A stretch of DNA of 64,000 nucleotides. Origin: Eunapius fragilis (lineage: Eukaryota; Porifera; Demospongiae; Spongillida; Spongillidae). Each line of letters starts with the position of its first letter. Position 1 is the first letter of the stretch. Of this stretch, positions 36,201-47,480 are shown in pieces. The notes below the pieces were generated by a model that did no database searches, was not told where the DNA came from, and saw nothing but the letters and a program-made list of their open reading frames with translations. Both the position numbers and the translations under genes were made by a program. The stretch lies in NCBI GenBank assembly GCA_963681505.1, contig OY811975.1, forward strand, positions 2,518,149-2,582,148. The letters run 5' to 3'.

Positions 36201-39200
36201 CGTTGCAAATGCAAAGTTGGATCTTGTCCATTGTGTGGCAGCGCATGCAAAAGATGCGGATGTGCTTGTGATGGGGTAGAGCCTGGAGTGGCGCTTGCTC
36301 GGAGTTCTGGGCAACGTGGTCCGAAGCGACTATCGACTGGCAGCGAGCAACGAGATGCAGCGAAAAGGGCTAGAATTGAGATTGCAAAGGCAACAGAGCT
36401 AGAGGAGCGAACCATTGGGACGGAGCCATCTATTAAACAGGTAGAATCAGTGCATGATCTATGGCAAGCGTTTGGATGGAGCCAAGCAACCAAGAAGAAG
36501 CTGCCTAACGAAGATTTGAGGAAAGGTGATGTGTTGCTAAAGGAATCAGGTGGTTCAGGATGGAGTACGATGGTTCAAAGCGTTCTTGCAGCAGTGGTTA
36601 GATGTGCTGAAATCTTGTATCCAGCAAACTCTGACTCCCTATTAGAAGAAGTTGCCGCCAGACTTTCACAAAGCTCAAGTTCAATTACTACAAAGGATGA
36701 AAATAAAGTTACTGAAAACACAATCATGATCATGAATGCTAGTCAGAAGCGCTCCATTCAGGCACGTGTTGCTCGTGCAATTTTGGTGAAGGGACTTCCA
36801 GCTCATCGCATACAATCTTTGAAGAGGGACGGTGTTTTCACTCTAGGTGGTTCTTCAGTAGACCAAGCACGGAAAGATTTCAAAGTGATGGAAGCTGGAA
36901 TGTCTCTGTGTATCCCTCCTATAACAAGATGCCGTTTTGATGAACAAATACTTCATGAAGCTGTTATGTTCATTTTATCGAAGGACAATGTTACTCCAAT
37001 ATCTTGGGGGACAAAGCAAATAAAACTCAGTGATGCAGAAACAGTCACCCTACCTTCTCTAACACGCCGAAACTCAGCCAGGCACATGTATGAAAATTAC
37101 ATGGCATTGTGCTCTGAAAGGAGCACAAATTCTGCTGCTGGTGGCTCACATCTATCAATTTCACGGGCAAGGTTTTATGAGATATTGAGAAATATAACAG
37201 CTGGTGGGGAGAAGATGCTGTGTGCTGTCGACTATGTTACAGGGGTTTTGGTAAATGACCAAGTTACCTTGTTGCAAAGAATTGTGGATGACATTGTTGA
37301 TGCAGAAAAGAAGCCTGTATTGACAAACTACATTACGATAATGCGCCTCTTCCTGAAACAGCAATATGATTCTCATGCTTTGACACAGGGAGATGAGGTT
37401 GGAACACATGGGATTGATTATGGTCTTTGTAAACCTGACTTGAGTGTACCAGCTCGTACAGGGAGATGTAATGGGTGCAATTTTGTTAATTTTTGCATAT
37501 CTGAGCTTCAGGAATCAGTTGCAGCAGCGGATGCTTTGGAAGTAATAAAAGATGCTGCTGAAAAATTAGAACTGTATCGAGGGCACAGAGTCCGTGTCAC
37601 CAACCAACAAGTACATTTGGAGAAAATTATCAAAGACATGGAAAAAAAGTGCCTTGAAAACAAGAGAAGTTCTGAAGCGCTTGTTGTTGCGGATTGGAAG
37701 ATGAAATTTGAAGCAATGTCATCTCGTGAAACGTCTCAGCAACACTTTGCAAAACGAGGAATTGGTTGGCATGGGTGTTTATGTTTATACTTCAAGTATG
37801 AAGAACATTCAATCGATGATGGTGGAGTTATAAGTACCACAGGTAGTGCTGTAAGATATACAGTCTATTGTGACCAAATTTTGGAAGGTTCCAACAAACA
37901 GGATGGATTAGCTGTTCTTTCAATGCTTGAAGCATTTCTGAAGCAACTCAGTGTAGAGCTCCCACATATTAGAACTGTGACTCTGCAATCTGACAATGCT
38001 GGGTGCTATCAGGCCAAAGAATTGCTCTTGCTAATTGCAATTTTAAATACCTCAAGCAAAATCAGGATTGTCCGTTTCATCCATACTGAAACACAGGATG
38101 GTAAAGGCTTAATTGATGCCCATTTTGCGAAGGGAACTGCACATCTGATGAAGTTTATGAAAACATCTCAGCAGAATAGAATCAGAACAATTGCAACAGC
38201 AAAAGGTCTTGCTGCAGCTCTTGCATGGGGGGGGGCGGTATTCAAAATTCATTTGTACAGCTGATCACTGTAGACAGAGAAAAGCTTCAGAAATTGAGTG
38301 CAGCAATTGGCAAGGTTGTAAAGGAAGCAAAAGGGTATTTTGCACGCTGCAATGATACGTTTTATATGGAGTGTGAAGGAGAGTGGGCAACTCAGAAATT
38401 GACAGGAATTGAAGAACTGACTAAAGCTGAGATAGTTTTCAATATCAGATGTTTTGCCTACAGTGGCATTGGAGATGGTGTAACATTTCGCACCAGTTTG
38501 AAGACAGGTCTATTTAGGCCATGCAGCTGCAATGCCTCAGTGAATGATCTTGAAGCTGATGGTAAGGATGATGATGATGAATCTACAGATATCGGTGGTG
38601 AAGAATTGTTTGTCGATGCAAATGAGGTAGCTGATTATATATTTCATGTTGAAGGGGATGACAACGAAGTTGAAGATCAAGATGAAGGAGAAGAGAATGA
38701 TGAAGATGAAATTTATAGTGAAGATGAAGATAATGAGATTGCTCCAGCAGGATTCTCAGGCTATGGTGAAAGTGACCTCATAAGGGGGGTAGAATTGCTG
38801 ACTGGTGTTTGCATACAGAAAAGATCTTGTCTTTCCAACATCATGGGGCCTCGTAATCAACATAGAAGTGTTCGTAATCCACATGCAGGGCCTGGAAATG
38901 GACAGCTTATACGACAAGATATGGTGGCAGCAGCGGTACGACTTGCTAGCATTCTTATAACAAACCACAGTGTTAACATCACAAACGGTCATTCTGAAAT
39001 GGAGGAATATAATCTGGCAGCTCATTTTGAGATCTCTGAAAAAAATCATAACCATAAACACCAAGGTTGGGCTAGGCGTCCGCAGCGAGGGGCTCAGTAT
39101 GGTCGATCATACTTGGAACCATACAAGAAGGACATAAAACGGATGTTTGAGCGAGGAGCTCGTGTTTCCTCAGACAAAATGAGTCCATGTGCTATGTTGG

Positions 39201-40628
39201 AGGAGCTTCAGTCTCTCTATCCTGGTCGCTACACCTTACCTGGGGAGAATGAAGTACGTGCAGAAATTACTAAGTTGTTTGGTAGGAAGAAGGCCAGTGA
39301 TGAGGACAATACAGGTAGTGATCATGATGAGAGTGAAAATGAAGCTAAAAGAGGAAGAGGAAGCAATCTACCAAAGCAGTATGTTAAATACCTAGAAGAA
39401 TTGGTAGAGCGCAATCCCACAATCAAGCCTGCTGAAGCCCTGAGAAATCTCAAGGCTGCACTTTGCCTACCACATCCCTCTGAACACGACAAAGCAATCA
39501 CAACCAAAGTTAGTAGTCTAAAAAGAAAAATAAAAGTCAGAGAGAAAGCAAACATTTTGTAATTTTTATTATCGTTATCAATGGTGTGTAGACCGATATG
39601 CTATTTTATTGAACTGAATAGTTTGCCTCGCGACATTGTGTACAGCTAACCTGGTTCCAGTGACTATAGGGAAGGAGAGCATTCACAGCCAACACTGGTA
39701 CTGTGACTAGTGGGCTTTTATTGTATAGTATGGATTGATTTACATGAAGTACATGTTGGGCGCTCCTATCACTAACCAGCCGCGCTAGCGCTATAGTATA
39801 GAGTCCACCCCGATACATACAACGGTTTGCTTGTAAAACGATTTTCTACACAAATGACAATCCTAAAGTCATAGTTTCATTTCAGTTCATATACTATGCA
39901 CTTCTGGAACATTTTGGACGAGCAAAACATCGGATGCCACTGATGTCGACCGGTCACTTGCCAGCTCGTAGATAGCATTGGGCAGACCAATGGTCCTCTC
40001 ACTGAACGCATCAAATGTTGTCTCAAGAGTTGTAGTAACAGTATCCTGTGTCAGAAAAGAAAAATAATAATCAGCGGACCTTTTATTTTTTAAACCTCCC
40101 CCAAATTTTGGCCGTTTTCACCCACTTTACTCGTGGACGCGGTGTTAATTACATCTCGTCTACACACGATATGCCTCGCGGAAATACATAATCTTTATTG
40201 TATAATGAATGCAGTTGTAAGGGATGCCTAGCTGTTACTCCAGTACTTATTAAAAAGCACAACTGACGGTAGTGTATTTACAATCTTTTAGGTGTGTACA
40301 TTCCCGTATATATTGCTTATGGGGTGAACTTTTTATTGACAAACCTCAATTAGAAGTGCTCTACATAACCTTCGTCAGGACAATTACGTGCGCCTTTATA
40401 TTGCATATGCATGCCTTAACGTGTTCTTACATACCGCGCATACATGTGCCAGCTTACCTGTCATTCGTTGCTCGTCAACTTCACCTGAGCGAGAAGTTAT
40501 CATGGAAGTACATTCAACGCTGCGCGAGGCCAGAGGTACTTACCATTCTTTCCGCGTTTGTAGTTCATTTGGCGGGAATGAACGCAGATGGCTAGAAGAG
40601 CGATTATCATAACAGTTTTCATGACCAT
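32740..40628 (-). CDS. Micro-exon gene for a secreted Cys-rich (cystine-knot-like) peptide
   Basis: Minus-strand model: exon 1 40628-40544, exon 2 40484-40458, exon 3 35680-35656, exon 4 35583-35565, then micro-exons at 35473-35468, 35020-35015, 34920-34915, 34811-34806 (6 nt each); 34730-34728, 34575-34573, 34328-34326, 34266-34264, 34080-34078, 33995-33993, 33917-33915, 33824-33822, 33762-33760, 33675-33673, 33590-33588, 33501-33499, 33398-33396 (3 nt each); 33269-33255 (15 nt); 33138-33136 and 32863-32861 (3 nt each); and a possible last exon 32796-32740. Exons 1-4 total 156 nt, so all micro-exons are in phase 0 and the frame stays open for about 98 codons. Cys codons fall in six micro-exons with spacing C-x4-C-x4-CC-x3-C-x10-C. 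I infer a secreted, disulfide-rich peptide; target and activity are unknown. Confidence 0.75.
33396..34730 (-). CDS. Thirteen consecutive 3-nt micro-exons
   Basis: Each exon is exactly one codon between a 3' splice site and a donor: ten have GTAAGT; the exons at 34728 and 33588 have GTGAGT and that at 34573 has GTGAGA. Good pyrimidine tracts precede several acceptors (for example CTCTCTTTCAG at 34576, TTTTTTTACTTGCAG at 34731, TTTGTCTTGCAG at 34267, GTTTCTTTTGCAG at 34081). Introns are 59-244 nt and mostly unrelated in sequence, so this is not a simple tandem repeat. Cys codons are at 34328-34326, 34266-34264 and 33824-33822; Trp codons at 34730-34728, 33762-33760 and 33590-33588. Confidence 0.8.
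34806..35473 (-). CDS. Four 6-nt micro-exons
   Basis: Positions 35473-35468, 35020-35015, 34920-34915 and 34811-34806. Each is two codons flanked by AG and GTAAGT. The first carries the first Cys codon and the third ends with the second Cys codon. The 34920 exon has a second acceptor three bases upstream (GGAG/CAG, a NAGNAG-type site) that would add one residue. Introns between them are 447, 94 and 103 nt. Confidence 0.75.
35565..35680 (-). CDS. Exons 3 and 4 of the micro-exon gene: propeptide-like part
   Basis: Exon 3 (35680-35656, 25 nt) has a strong acceptor (TTTTATTCTGTTTCC..CCAG) and a GTGAGC donor. Exon 4 (35583-35565, 19 nt) has a weaker TAG acceptor and a GTAAGC donor. Together with exons 1 and 2 they bring the frame to phase 0. 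They encode a polar stretch with an Arg-Arg pair a few residues before the first Cys, as expected for a propeptide cleavage site. The match of 25+19 nt to the needed phase supports the model, but these two are less certain than the micro-exon array. Confidence 0.55.
35778..40144 (+). mobile_element. TTAA-target DNA transposon (4.37 kb), near-complete
   Basis: Flanked on both sides by TTAA (35774-35777, 40145-40148). The ends are inverted repeats of about 70 bp: left CACCGCGTCCGCGAGTAATC, then TTTGGGGGCATTT and AAATAAAAGGTCCGCT; right the complement, ending TCGTGGACGCGGTG. One long coding region fills the middle. TTAA targets occur in piggyBac, Kolobok and Sola3 elements. The ends do not look like piggyBac, and a Sola-type origin is my best guess only. 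It is inserted in an intron of the minus-strand micro-exon gene. Confidence 0.85.
36177..39562 (+). pseudogene. Putative DDD/E transposase, single frameshift
   Basis: First frame 36177-38264 (695 codons), second 38225-39562. The two overlap at a run of nine G (38227-38235), where one base fewer than needed shifts the frame; this could be a mutation or a base-calling error. The N-terminus is Cys-rich (HRCKCKVGSCPLCGSACKRC), probably zinc-binding. Candidate catalytic acidic residues are in VVADWKMKFEAM, TLQSDNAGCYQ and KGLIDAHFAKGTAHL. A CNGCNFVNFC motif lies mid-protein. The second part has a long acidic region and a Lys-rich C-terminus. No superfamily was recognised with certainty. Confidence 0.75.
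40544..40628 (-). CDS. Exon 1 of the micro-exon gene: signal peptide
   Basis: The first ATG (40628, context CAAAATGG, matching a Kozak site) starts MVMKTV followed by MIIALLAICVHS, a classical signal peptide with a short basic n-region and hydrophobic core. Later in-frame ATGs at 40622 and 40610 would still give a signal sequence. The exon ends with one base of a split codon at a GTAAGT donor (intron from 40543). The next exon (40484-40458, 27 nt) follows after a 59-nt intron with AACTTCTCGCTCAG as acceptor. Confidence 0.75.
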
Positions 40629-40701
40629 TTTGACCCAACGTAAACGTGTAGAAATTCAAAGCAGTTTGATCCGATGAAGAGAAGAGCAACTTGAGGACCC
40701 G

Positions 40702-40708
40702 TTTTATA
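40702..40708 (-). promoter_or_regulatory. TATA box of the micro-exon gene
   Basis: On the minus strand GGTATAAAACGGG lies about 75-80 bases upstream of the ATG at 40628. A start site some 30 bases downstream (near CTTCATCGG, about 40675) would leave a 5' UTR of about 45-50 nt. No other good TATA box lies close to this start codon. Confidence 0.6.
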
Positions 40709-40926
40709 CCAAATCAGCAGGAAGCAAGGGACAACGTATTCGTATACACCATGCGCATGTTGGAAGACTAATCGAAATTCGTATCCAGCACGCACTACGA
40801 AGATCGACCACAATTGCGGAAAAAACCAAAGGCACTTTCGACAGTGTGAAAGTGGACGTGTACCATCTATATCGTCTTCCACGGAGTAGTGCGATATGCA
40901 ATACGAACAAGCAGAAGGGCGTCACT

Positions 40927-42840
40927 TGTTGTTGAACTATACATGCATGCTGTGATGTAGCTGTAACCTTGCGTTGCGTTATCCGAATTAAGACAACTTC
41001 AGGATCGTTGCGAAGCATCTTTCCATCATGTGACACCGTAAAGCGCACGTGCACGCATATGAGCTTGTCCATCCCATATTTCACCTTGAGACTAACTCGG
41101 TTTGAGACTAAACGCTAATAACGTCACCGCTCAAGAGCTAATTGCGTCAATGTCACCTTGAGGCAATTCACGTGATTGCCTACAGTCTAAACGCTAATGG
41201 AGTCCTTGCTTTGGGCTGAACAGGGTTTGTGTCTTGAGCCTACGCTCGAAGCTCATGATCATAAGTTGAGAGCGCGACCTTCAGGGCCACCGTATGATAT
41301 AGTACTTTGTCAATGGACGTATATGTTCCTCCTCACAGTATAGACATGTGCATAAATTTTCAATGACCGCATTACTGCATACATGCATGTCAGATATTGT
41401 CGGGGAGGGGGGGGGGGGTAGGCGGGTTACATTGATTAGTTCATAATGAATTATTACCACACTGGCACAAGGTTTTCCATATGTAGTCTGTTTCCTACAA
41501 AATATCAAGCCGACTCTAGTAAACAGCATCTAGAATATAGTACGCATCTCCAGACTCTAGTAAACAGCATCTCAACGTAGGACAATAAACGAAAATACCA
41601 CATGCTTTTTAATCGTTTCTTAAATTAAGCCGTTACGTTTATTAAAGTGCACTAAGGTAGCATATATATAGATCAGGTCTTTGGCCCTGCCGTCGTGCCC
41701 ACCTGAACGAGAAATTAAGGTCATGACCTAGACCCTGATGACATACACCCTGGATGGAGAAGAGGCAAACTTGCGGTACTTCGCCATCACATCACCTTAT
41801 ACAGTGGTTGTTGTGCATCGTTTTATTTTCCAGGCCTTCAATGTTTTTTGGAACAATGATAAAATCTGATAATGCTCATATGTAACTAGTTTTCAACAAA
41901 TACCGAAAGATAGGGGTCATCATGTGACTTGATGCCTTGTCAACATTTTTTGTGCAATCAATTCGATATGCATTTAGTTAGTAAAAAAAAAAATCAAATA
42001 TGGAAAGAAAAAAAATTCTATATGCAAGTTTTAAGTTGATTTCTCACCATTCTCCAATGCATCGGGGTTTATGGTTAATACGTCTACGGCCCCATCGCGA
42101 TAGCCTGAGTCGAAATTCGGAGACGGTCAACCGTTCGGTTTGAGCACTACACGGCGCGACAGTGTACCGTATGCAGTCCTGTATATTACACCTACATTGT
42201 TTGCCACGCGTCTTCACTCGACACGTGGGAATTTTTTCACACAACTCGTATGCAGAGTCTGTATACGTCTCAGAACGAACACTTCACTTATAATCGCGGT
42301 CTGAATGCGGCTTCGGCATATTGGTTGTCACCTGTCTGCATAACTTCAGATGATCGTATGCAGACTCTGTGCATGTCGTGTATTCGAATCCTTTACAATG
42401 CTTCCACTGATCTGCATAACTGAAGATATGCAGGACCTGTATACGCCTGTATACGCCAGTATAGCGGGAAACCTTTATTCAATAACAGCTACAGTTTCAA
42501 TACAAACAACCAAAATATATTATCAGTGTTCAGTTGGCAGGAGCAACATCTCCAATACCTTCAAGCAATTAGCGTTTAGACTGTAGGCAATCACGTGAAT
42601 TGCCTCAAGGTGACATTGACGCAATTAGCTCTTGAGCGGTGACGTTATTAGCGTTTAGCTCAAACCGAGTTAGTCTCAAGGTGATATATGGGATGGACAA
42701 GCTCATATGCGTGCACGTGCGTTTTACGGTGTCACATGATGGAAAGATGCTTCGCAACGATCCTGAAGTTGTCTTAATTCGGATAACGCAACGCAAGGTT
42801 ATACAGCTTCATCACAGCATGCATGTATAGTTCAACAACA
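40927..42840. mobile_element. 1.9-kb element with ~275-bp inverted ends
   Basis: Left arm 40927 to about 41200 (TGTTGTTGAACTATACATGC onwards) is repeated inverted at about 42567-42840, ending TATAGTTCAACAACA, with high identity. The 1.37-kb interior has no long ORF; it holds a short G-tract near 41401 and a 20-bp direct duplication (ACTCTAGTAAACAGCATCT near 41513 and 41553). This looks like a non-autonomous transposon with long terminal inverted repeats. Target duplication is unclear. Its left end is about 220 bp upstream of the micro-exon gene's TATA box. Confidence 0.75.
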
Positions 42841-42849
42841 CTGAAGCGG

Positions 42850-43860
42850 GTACGTACCATGTTTTGTATTGTGATGGTAGCTGAATACCACGCATTTCTA
42901 TTGCTTATCGAATCTTGTTCGTTATAGAAGAGAACCACTGACGTTTGTAAGAAGCTGGTACTTCAGTTACACATAGTGGCATGGGCACGGGAGGTTTTTC
43001 TATATTCATGTGCTCGGGAACCAGGTTAATGGCGCGAAATGAACGAGAAATGTGCAATAATATTGCACAGCTGTATCTCCGTAACGGATCAAGTAAAATT
43101 TAACGAACAGGGCAAATCGATAGGCACAGGACCCATCTGCGTATAAACTGAGTTTGAAGTTAATTGAGATGTCCTGCCGAAAGATATGGCCAGTTTGAAC
43201 CCCAAGAGGTATCGGACGTTGCAACACTGACATGAAGCTAATGCAAGACCCCAAATCTATTTTACCTTATAGAAATGGTGTAGTATGAAGTGTTGAAAAT
43301 AGGAAGTCAATAGCGTTTACCGTTCCGAAGTTCTATAGCGATTCAAACGTGAGTCATTATTGTAACTTTTAAAATATATAGCGAAGGCTCATTTTGTCGG
43401 AAACTGATCCATACATATATATATCGGAACCTACGCGAGTAGGTTCCCTATAGGAATCCTGCAGTATCATGAATGTCATTAAAAAATGCGACCCGCTAGT
43501 AACTCGCGTAACAAGAAACGGATAGTTTAGCTCTTTGTTGCCATCGAACCAGAAGGCAAAGACGGTCATTGTAATGTTTTGTTCCAGTCTTCAAACTGTT
43601 TGCTTTAAGAGAACAAAATAGCTCGTGTTTTCCTCGTCCCCATGCCAATTTTTCTCCGTCGTCGTCGTCGTCTTCTCGGGTGAGTATGACTCCGGATAGG
43701 AATGGTTTTAAAGAGCGCAAGTTATACCAATCGCTTTAGAATCTCCTGGAAGGACATCTTCAAGTATCAGATATATGACTAAAGCATAAAACTGATATAC
43801 GAAATCATTACGTAATATGGAGTGCTATATTTAACCGTTCCCATGGCGACAAAAAATTTA
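42850..43860. other. Intergenic, no feature seen
   Basis: Only short ORFs without recognisable domains. A small CGTCGTCGTC run occurs near 43660. Confidence 0.6.
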
Positions 43861-43864
43861 GGAA

Positions 43865-44159
43865 ACAAGTAATAAAAACATTCTCTAGACGAGAAGGTTG
43901 GTGGTATATAGGAATCAAAGGTGATGGTGGTGTAAAAAGCAAGGGAACAAGGTTTCTGATTGAAAAGGAAAAATGAAATAGACCTATATTAGCAAGCACA
44001 TTTATATATGACAACATGTTGCTAATATAGATCTATTTCATTTTTCCTTTTCAATCAGAAACCTTGTTCCCTTGCTTTTTACACCACCATCACCTTTGAT
44101 TCCTATATACCACCAACCTTCTCGTCTAGAGAATGTTTTTATTACTTGTAGAACAATGT
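43865..44159. mobile_element. Palindromic MITE, family P (complete)
   Basis: Both arms are complete: ACAAGTAATAAAAACATTCT to TAGACCTATATTAGC, mirrored to TTTTTATTACTTGT. A loop of about 25 nt lies at the centre. Almost the whole 295 bp would fold into one hairpin. Other copies: 28634, 47795, 50065 and a fragment at 54354. Confidence 0.85.
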
Positions 44160-44199
44160 TACTGCTGATTTATTTTTATTTACCATAATACATTTTCCC

Positions 44200-44480
44200 T
44201 GATTATTGGCAGCATCCGCGTTCCATACTGATTGGGATTGGGATGCTAATACAAAAGTGAAAGCTCAAGGACTGCTGCATACATTAAAGTCAGGGCAGCC
44301 AATCATTTCATTTCTTGTAGCAAAAAATTCACGGATTGGTAAAACCTCTTGCTACGAAGTTGCAGAAGAAAGTTCAGGACGTAGTACAGGCCTACAACAT
44401 GATTGACACTCACTGCAATTTCAATCTTGGATGGTTTCCTGCTCGTGTTAGTGCAGTACAGAGTTGCGATTTCAATTCTT
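44200..44480 (+). pseudogene. hAT transposase fragment
   Basis: Reads DWDWDANTKVKAQGLLHTLK and PIISFLVAKN, then after a frameshift near 44335 KKLQKKVQDVVQAYNMIDT. This segment is typical of the middle of ZMYM/KIAA1586-like hAT transposases. It lies directly beside a complete palindromic MITE. Broken; no ends. Confidence 0.65.
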
Positions 44481-45598
44481 AAAGACTCCTGCATTGTGCA
44501 ATAGTACATAGATACTCATTAATTATAGCTCAGCACGTTACTTATACGGGCTATCCTCTATGGTGAAGGAAGCTTCCATCGCTTTGCTTTAACAAGTGCA
44601 GTACCCATGCGTTTTTGTTCCTCTTGCACTTTGCCTAGGTTTTTTCTGAATTCTTCTCTTATTTGTTTCATCTCCTGGCACAGCAATTCAGGGCTTTGAT
44701 TCCGGCCCCGTAACAGCACGCAATATCACCCGGAAGAGCGTGCTTCCGAAATTTGCGTGCCATGTGCTCTCGAAATCGTGAGTGGACCGAATGATTTATC
44801 GGTCCCGGAGGATAATTTGTATGCGCACGGGGTAATTCGAGATCTTCATCGGGCGCGAACGTGCAATTTTGTACGAGACCGAGCAACACACCCGTGTACC
44901 CACAATTATTGTATGACGTAACGGGTTAAGTAAACTTGTTATATGCTGTGCAAGGTTGATAATATAGTTAAATTATATTTTGCAGAGGTTATTTAAAAAA
45001 ATTTATTTGTTGATTCGAAGTTACAAAATACACGTATGAAACACTATGCTTAGAAAGTTGACGATAACTGGGACAAAACCTGTTTATAAAAAGAAAAGCA
45101 TACTGAGACATCATGCACTGATCGATACAAGGCTTTACCTTGGCGGTACGTGGTAACATCTGATTTTTAAACCGTTCTTCACTGCTGTCAAAGCGATACC
45201 CCACAGAACAACATCTGTGGAAGGAAAAGGATAACAACCATAGTCAGCGACTTACCGTTACCTTTTAGCGCTCTTGTTCAGACGAATGTAGCAAAATTAA
45301 CACACCAGGAACCAACTTTTCAGCCTACGTATACAGTACAAAGCACCATTATTCGGTTCCTGATGTTACGTCGGCAAATTAACAGTCGTAAAGGTCAGTC
45401 TAAGAAGGTTATGAACAAACATAGTACCGCACAAACACATATTTGACGTAGTTAAAAAAGCTTACCGGGTGATGAAGCGTAGCGGTTCTTATTAGCCAAA
45501 AAACGCCACTAGAATAACTTCCCAATAATTTTTTTCAGATTTCCTGACAAGCAAAGCTTACAGTAACTCACCTGGCGCTGGCTTTGGGTACCGCACCA

Positions 45599-47480
45599 CA
45601 GGGACGTAGCACTCAATATATGAGTGGTCCGGCAAATTTAAGTATATTCATAGTAATTACAAAACTGTTTACACAATGAACTGTTGTAGCAAACTTACAA
45701 ATTCAAACAAAGAAAACAACCCTGCCCGATGTTGTGAACCCTTCACAAAGCTATTAAGTGTATCCTTAAGGTCAAGTGTGTCTGTTCTTTCTTTGTGAAC
45801 ATTAAGCATTAATAGGTGATTAAGCCGTTTCTGTAACATTTTGGTCCTGAGATATGTTTTAACCCGCCTAAGAGCACTGAACGATCTTTCTGATGTTGCA
45901 TTTGTTGCAGGCATTACTAAAACAAGTTGAAGCACTTTTTTCACTTCAGACAACAGACTTTGTTGACCCTGAGAGAGAGAGGCGATGTAATCCTTGACAT
46001 CAAAGATACTCATATTATTTTTCAATGGCTCATTTTCTCCTTAAGAACCTGCTGAAAATGCAATCCAAATGTGATAAGTTGTGCCTCAAGTAGACCGTTG
46101 TTAAAATCATCACCATACAAGGAGCAAATACCATTTAGATCATCTTCCAACTTCTCTTGCTTCATTGCTTTTATCAAGAGAGCTTCCAATTGTGTATCCG
46201 GGTTGATCAAAACGTTCTTGTATGGCGGCAAGGATAAAATCTATTACTTCATAATAACCCTGCCTGTATAAGGCATTTGGGTCTGCATAAAAATCACCAT
46301 CAGATTTACCATCATCAAACCTCTTGGGTTTTTTACTGATTCTAGGAAGCTGAGGTTCATCGACATTTTGTTTGGATGCCATAAGGTTACCTTAAAAGAT
46401 CAAAAGATGCATCATTGCGAAGTGATTTTAATATAGCAATAGTCATAACAGCAATTTCATGTCCTTCCATAGCAGACATGGATTTGTGTTGCAGAGTGCA
46501 ACTAAGATTATGAGTGCTTTAAGACCATCTCACCTAAAATGACTCCATACAAGTTATCGAAGGTTTTCATCTGAGCTGATACCCCATGAATTCTTGCTTT
46601 TGCTTCAGTATCATTGCTTACATCAACTGACTCTTCCCATGTCAATTGCAAAACTTCGTAGTTGCTAATAATACTACCAAGTGCATCTGCTCTTACAGTC
46701 CATCTGGTAGGACATAGTGTTCTGATGTTGTTTCTAAAGCATTTCTCATAACCTTGGATTGTTTTACTGTGTCAGCAACAGCAAGATTTAATGCATGACT
46801 GTAGCAATGAGTGAGAATTGCTCTTGGTTCAATGTCTGCTATTTGTTTGGCAACGCCACTCCTTATCCCACTCATCACACTTGCCCCATCATAGCATTGT
46901 CCACGTAGTTTTGACATTGGAAGATTCATTCGTACCATCGCATCCTTGACCACAGATACCAAAGTTGTAGCATCAGTGGAATCCACAGCATATAAGCCTA
47001 AAAACTCTTCATGCACTTGCAGTTCTTCAGTGACATGTCTTATGACAAGTGTGACCTGCTCCATGTTGGATGAATCAGTAGTTTCATCTATCATAATGGT
47101 CAGAAAAGGAGAAGACTGGAGCTCAGCCATGGTTTCTCTTAACACTTGGAGACTTATTGTTTGGATGATTTCATTTTGTATTTCTGGACTGGTGTAAACA
47201 TTGTCCTTTTTAACAAGCCAGTTTTTGAGCATGGTATCACTGTAAGCTTTCATATGCATGAGTTGCCTCTGAGAGCCAATCCTTGTCTACACAGAAACCG
47301 AATGCATTGTATGATTTCAAACAAACCGTGCCGATTATTCTGTTTTTCTGAAGCATGTTGCTTTGACAATAGCTCTCCAACATCTGGGGTTGTAGAAGGA
47401 AGAGTTACCATCACCATTACGGAAAGAGCTTGATTCATGGTTCCTGAACGATACTGTAGCATTCTTTCCAATTAGAGAAG
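45599..47480 (-). mobile_element. hAT transposon, decayed transposase
   Basis: The 3' end reads CAGGGACGTAGCACTCAATA on the plus strand, a hAT-type terminus that recurs at 59102. Minus-strand pieces, N to C: a start near 47460; 46693-47259 with FLTIMIDETTDSSNMEQV, LRGQCYDGASVMSG and ILTHCYSHALNLAVAD (the RNase H-like catalytic region of hAT transposases); 46140-46382 and 46022-46231; and 45669-46025 with the dimerisation motif TSERSFSALRRVKTYLR. Changes of frame, and a stretch at 46390-46690 readable only in part, show it is inactive. The 5' terminus beyond 47480 was not found. Confidence 0.8.

Noticed and set aside
35778-40144. piggyBac origin of the TTAA element
   Set aside because: The ends do not start with the CCYT-type sequence usual for piggyBac, and no piggyBac-type transposase motifs were recognised.
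45144-45206. Exon-like segment on the minus strand (acceptor CCTTTTCCTTCCACAG, donor GTAAAG)
   Set aside because: The acceptor is good and the frame is open, but candidate upstream exons near 45250, 45461 and 45553 cannot be joined in frame without stops. A real gene is possible but not supported.
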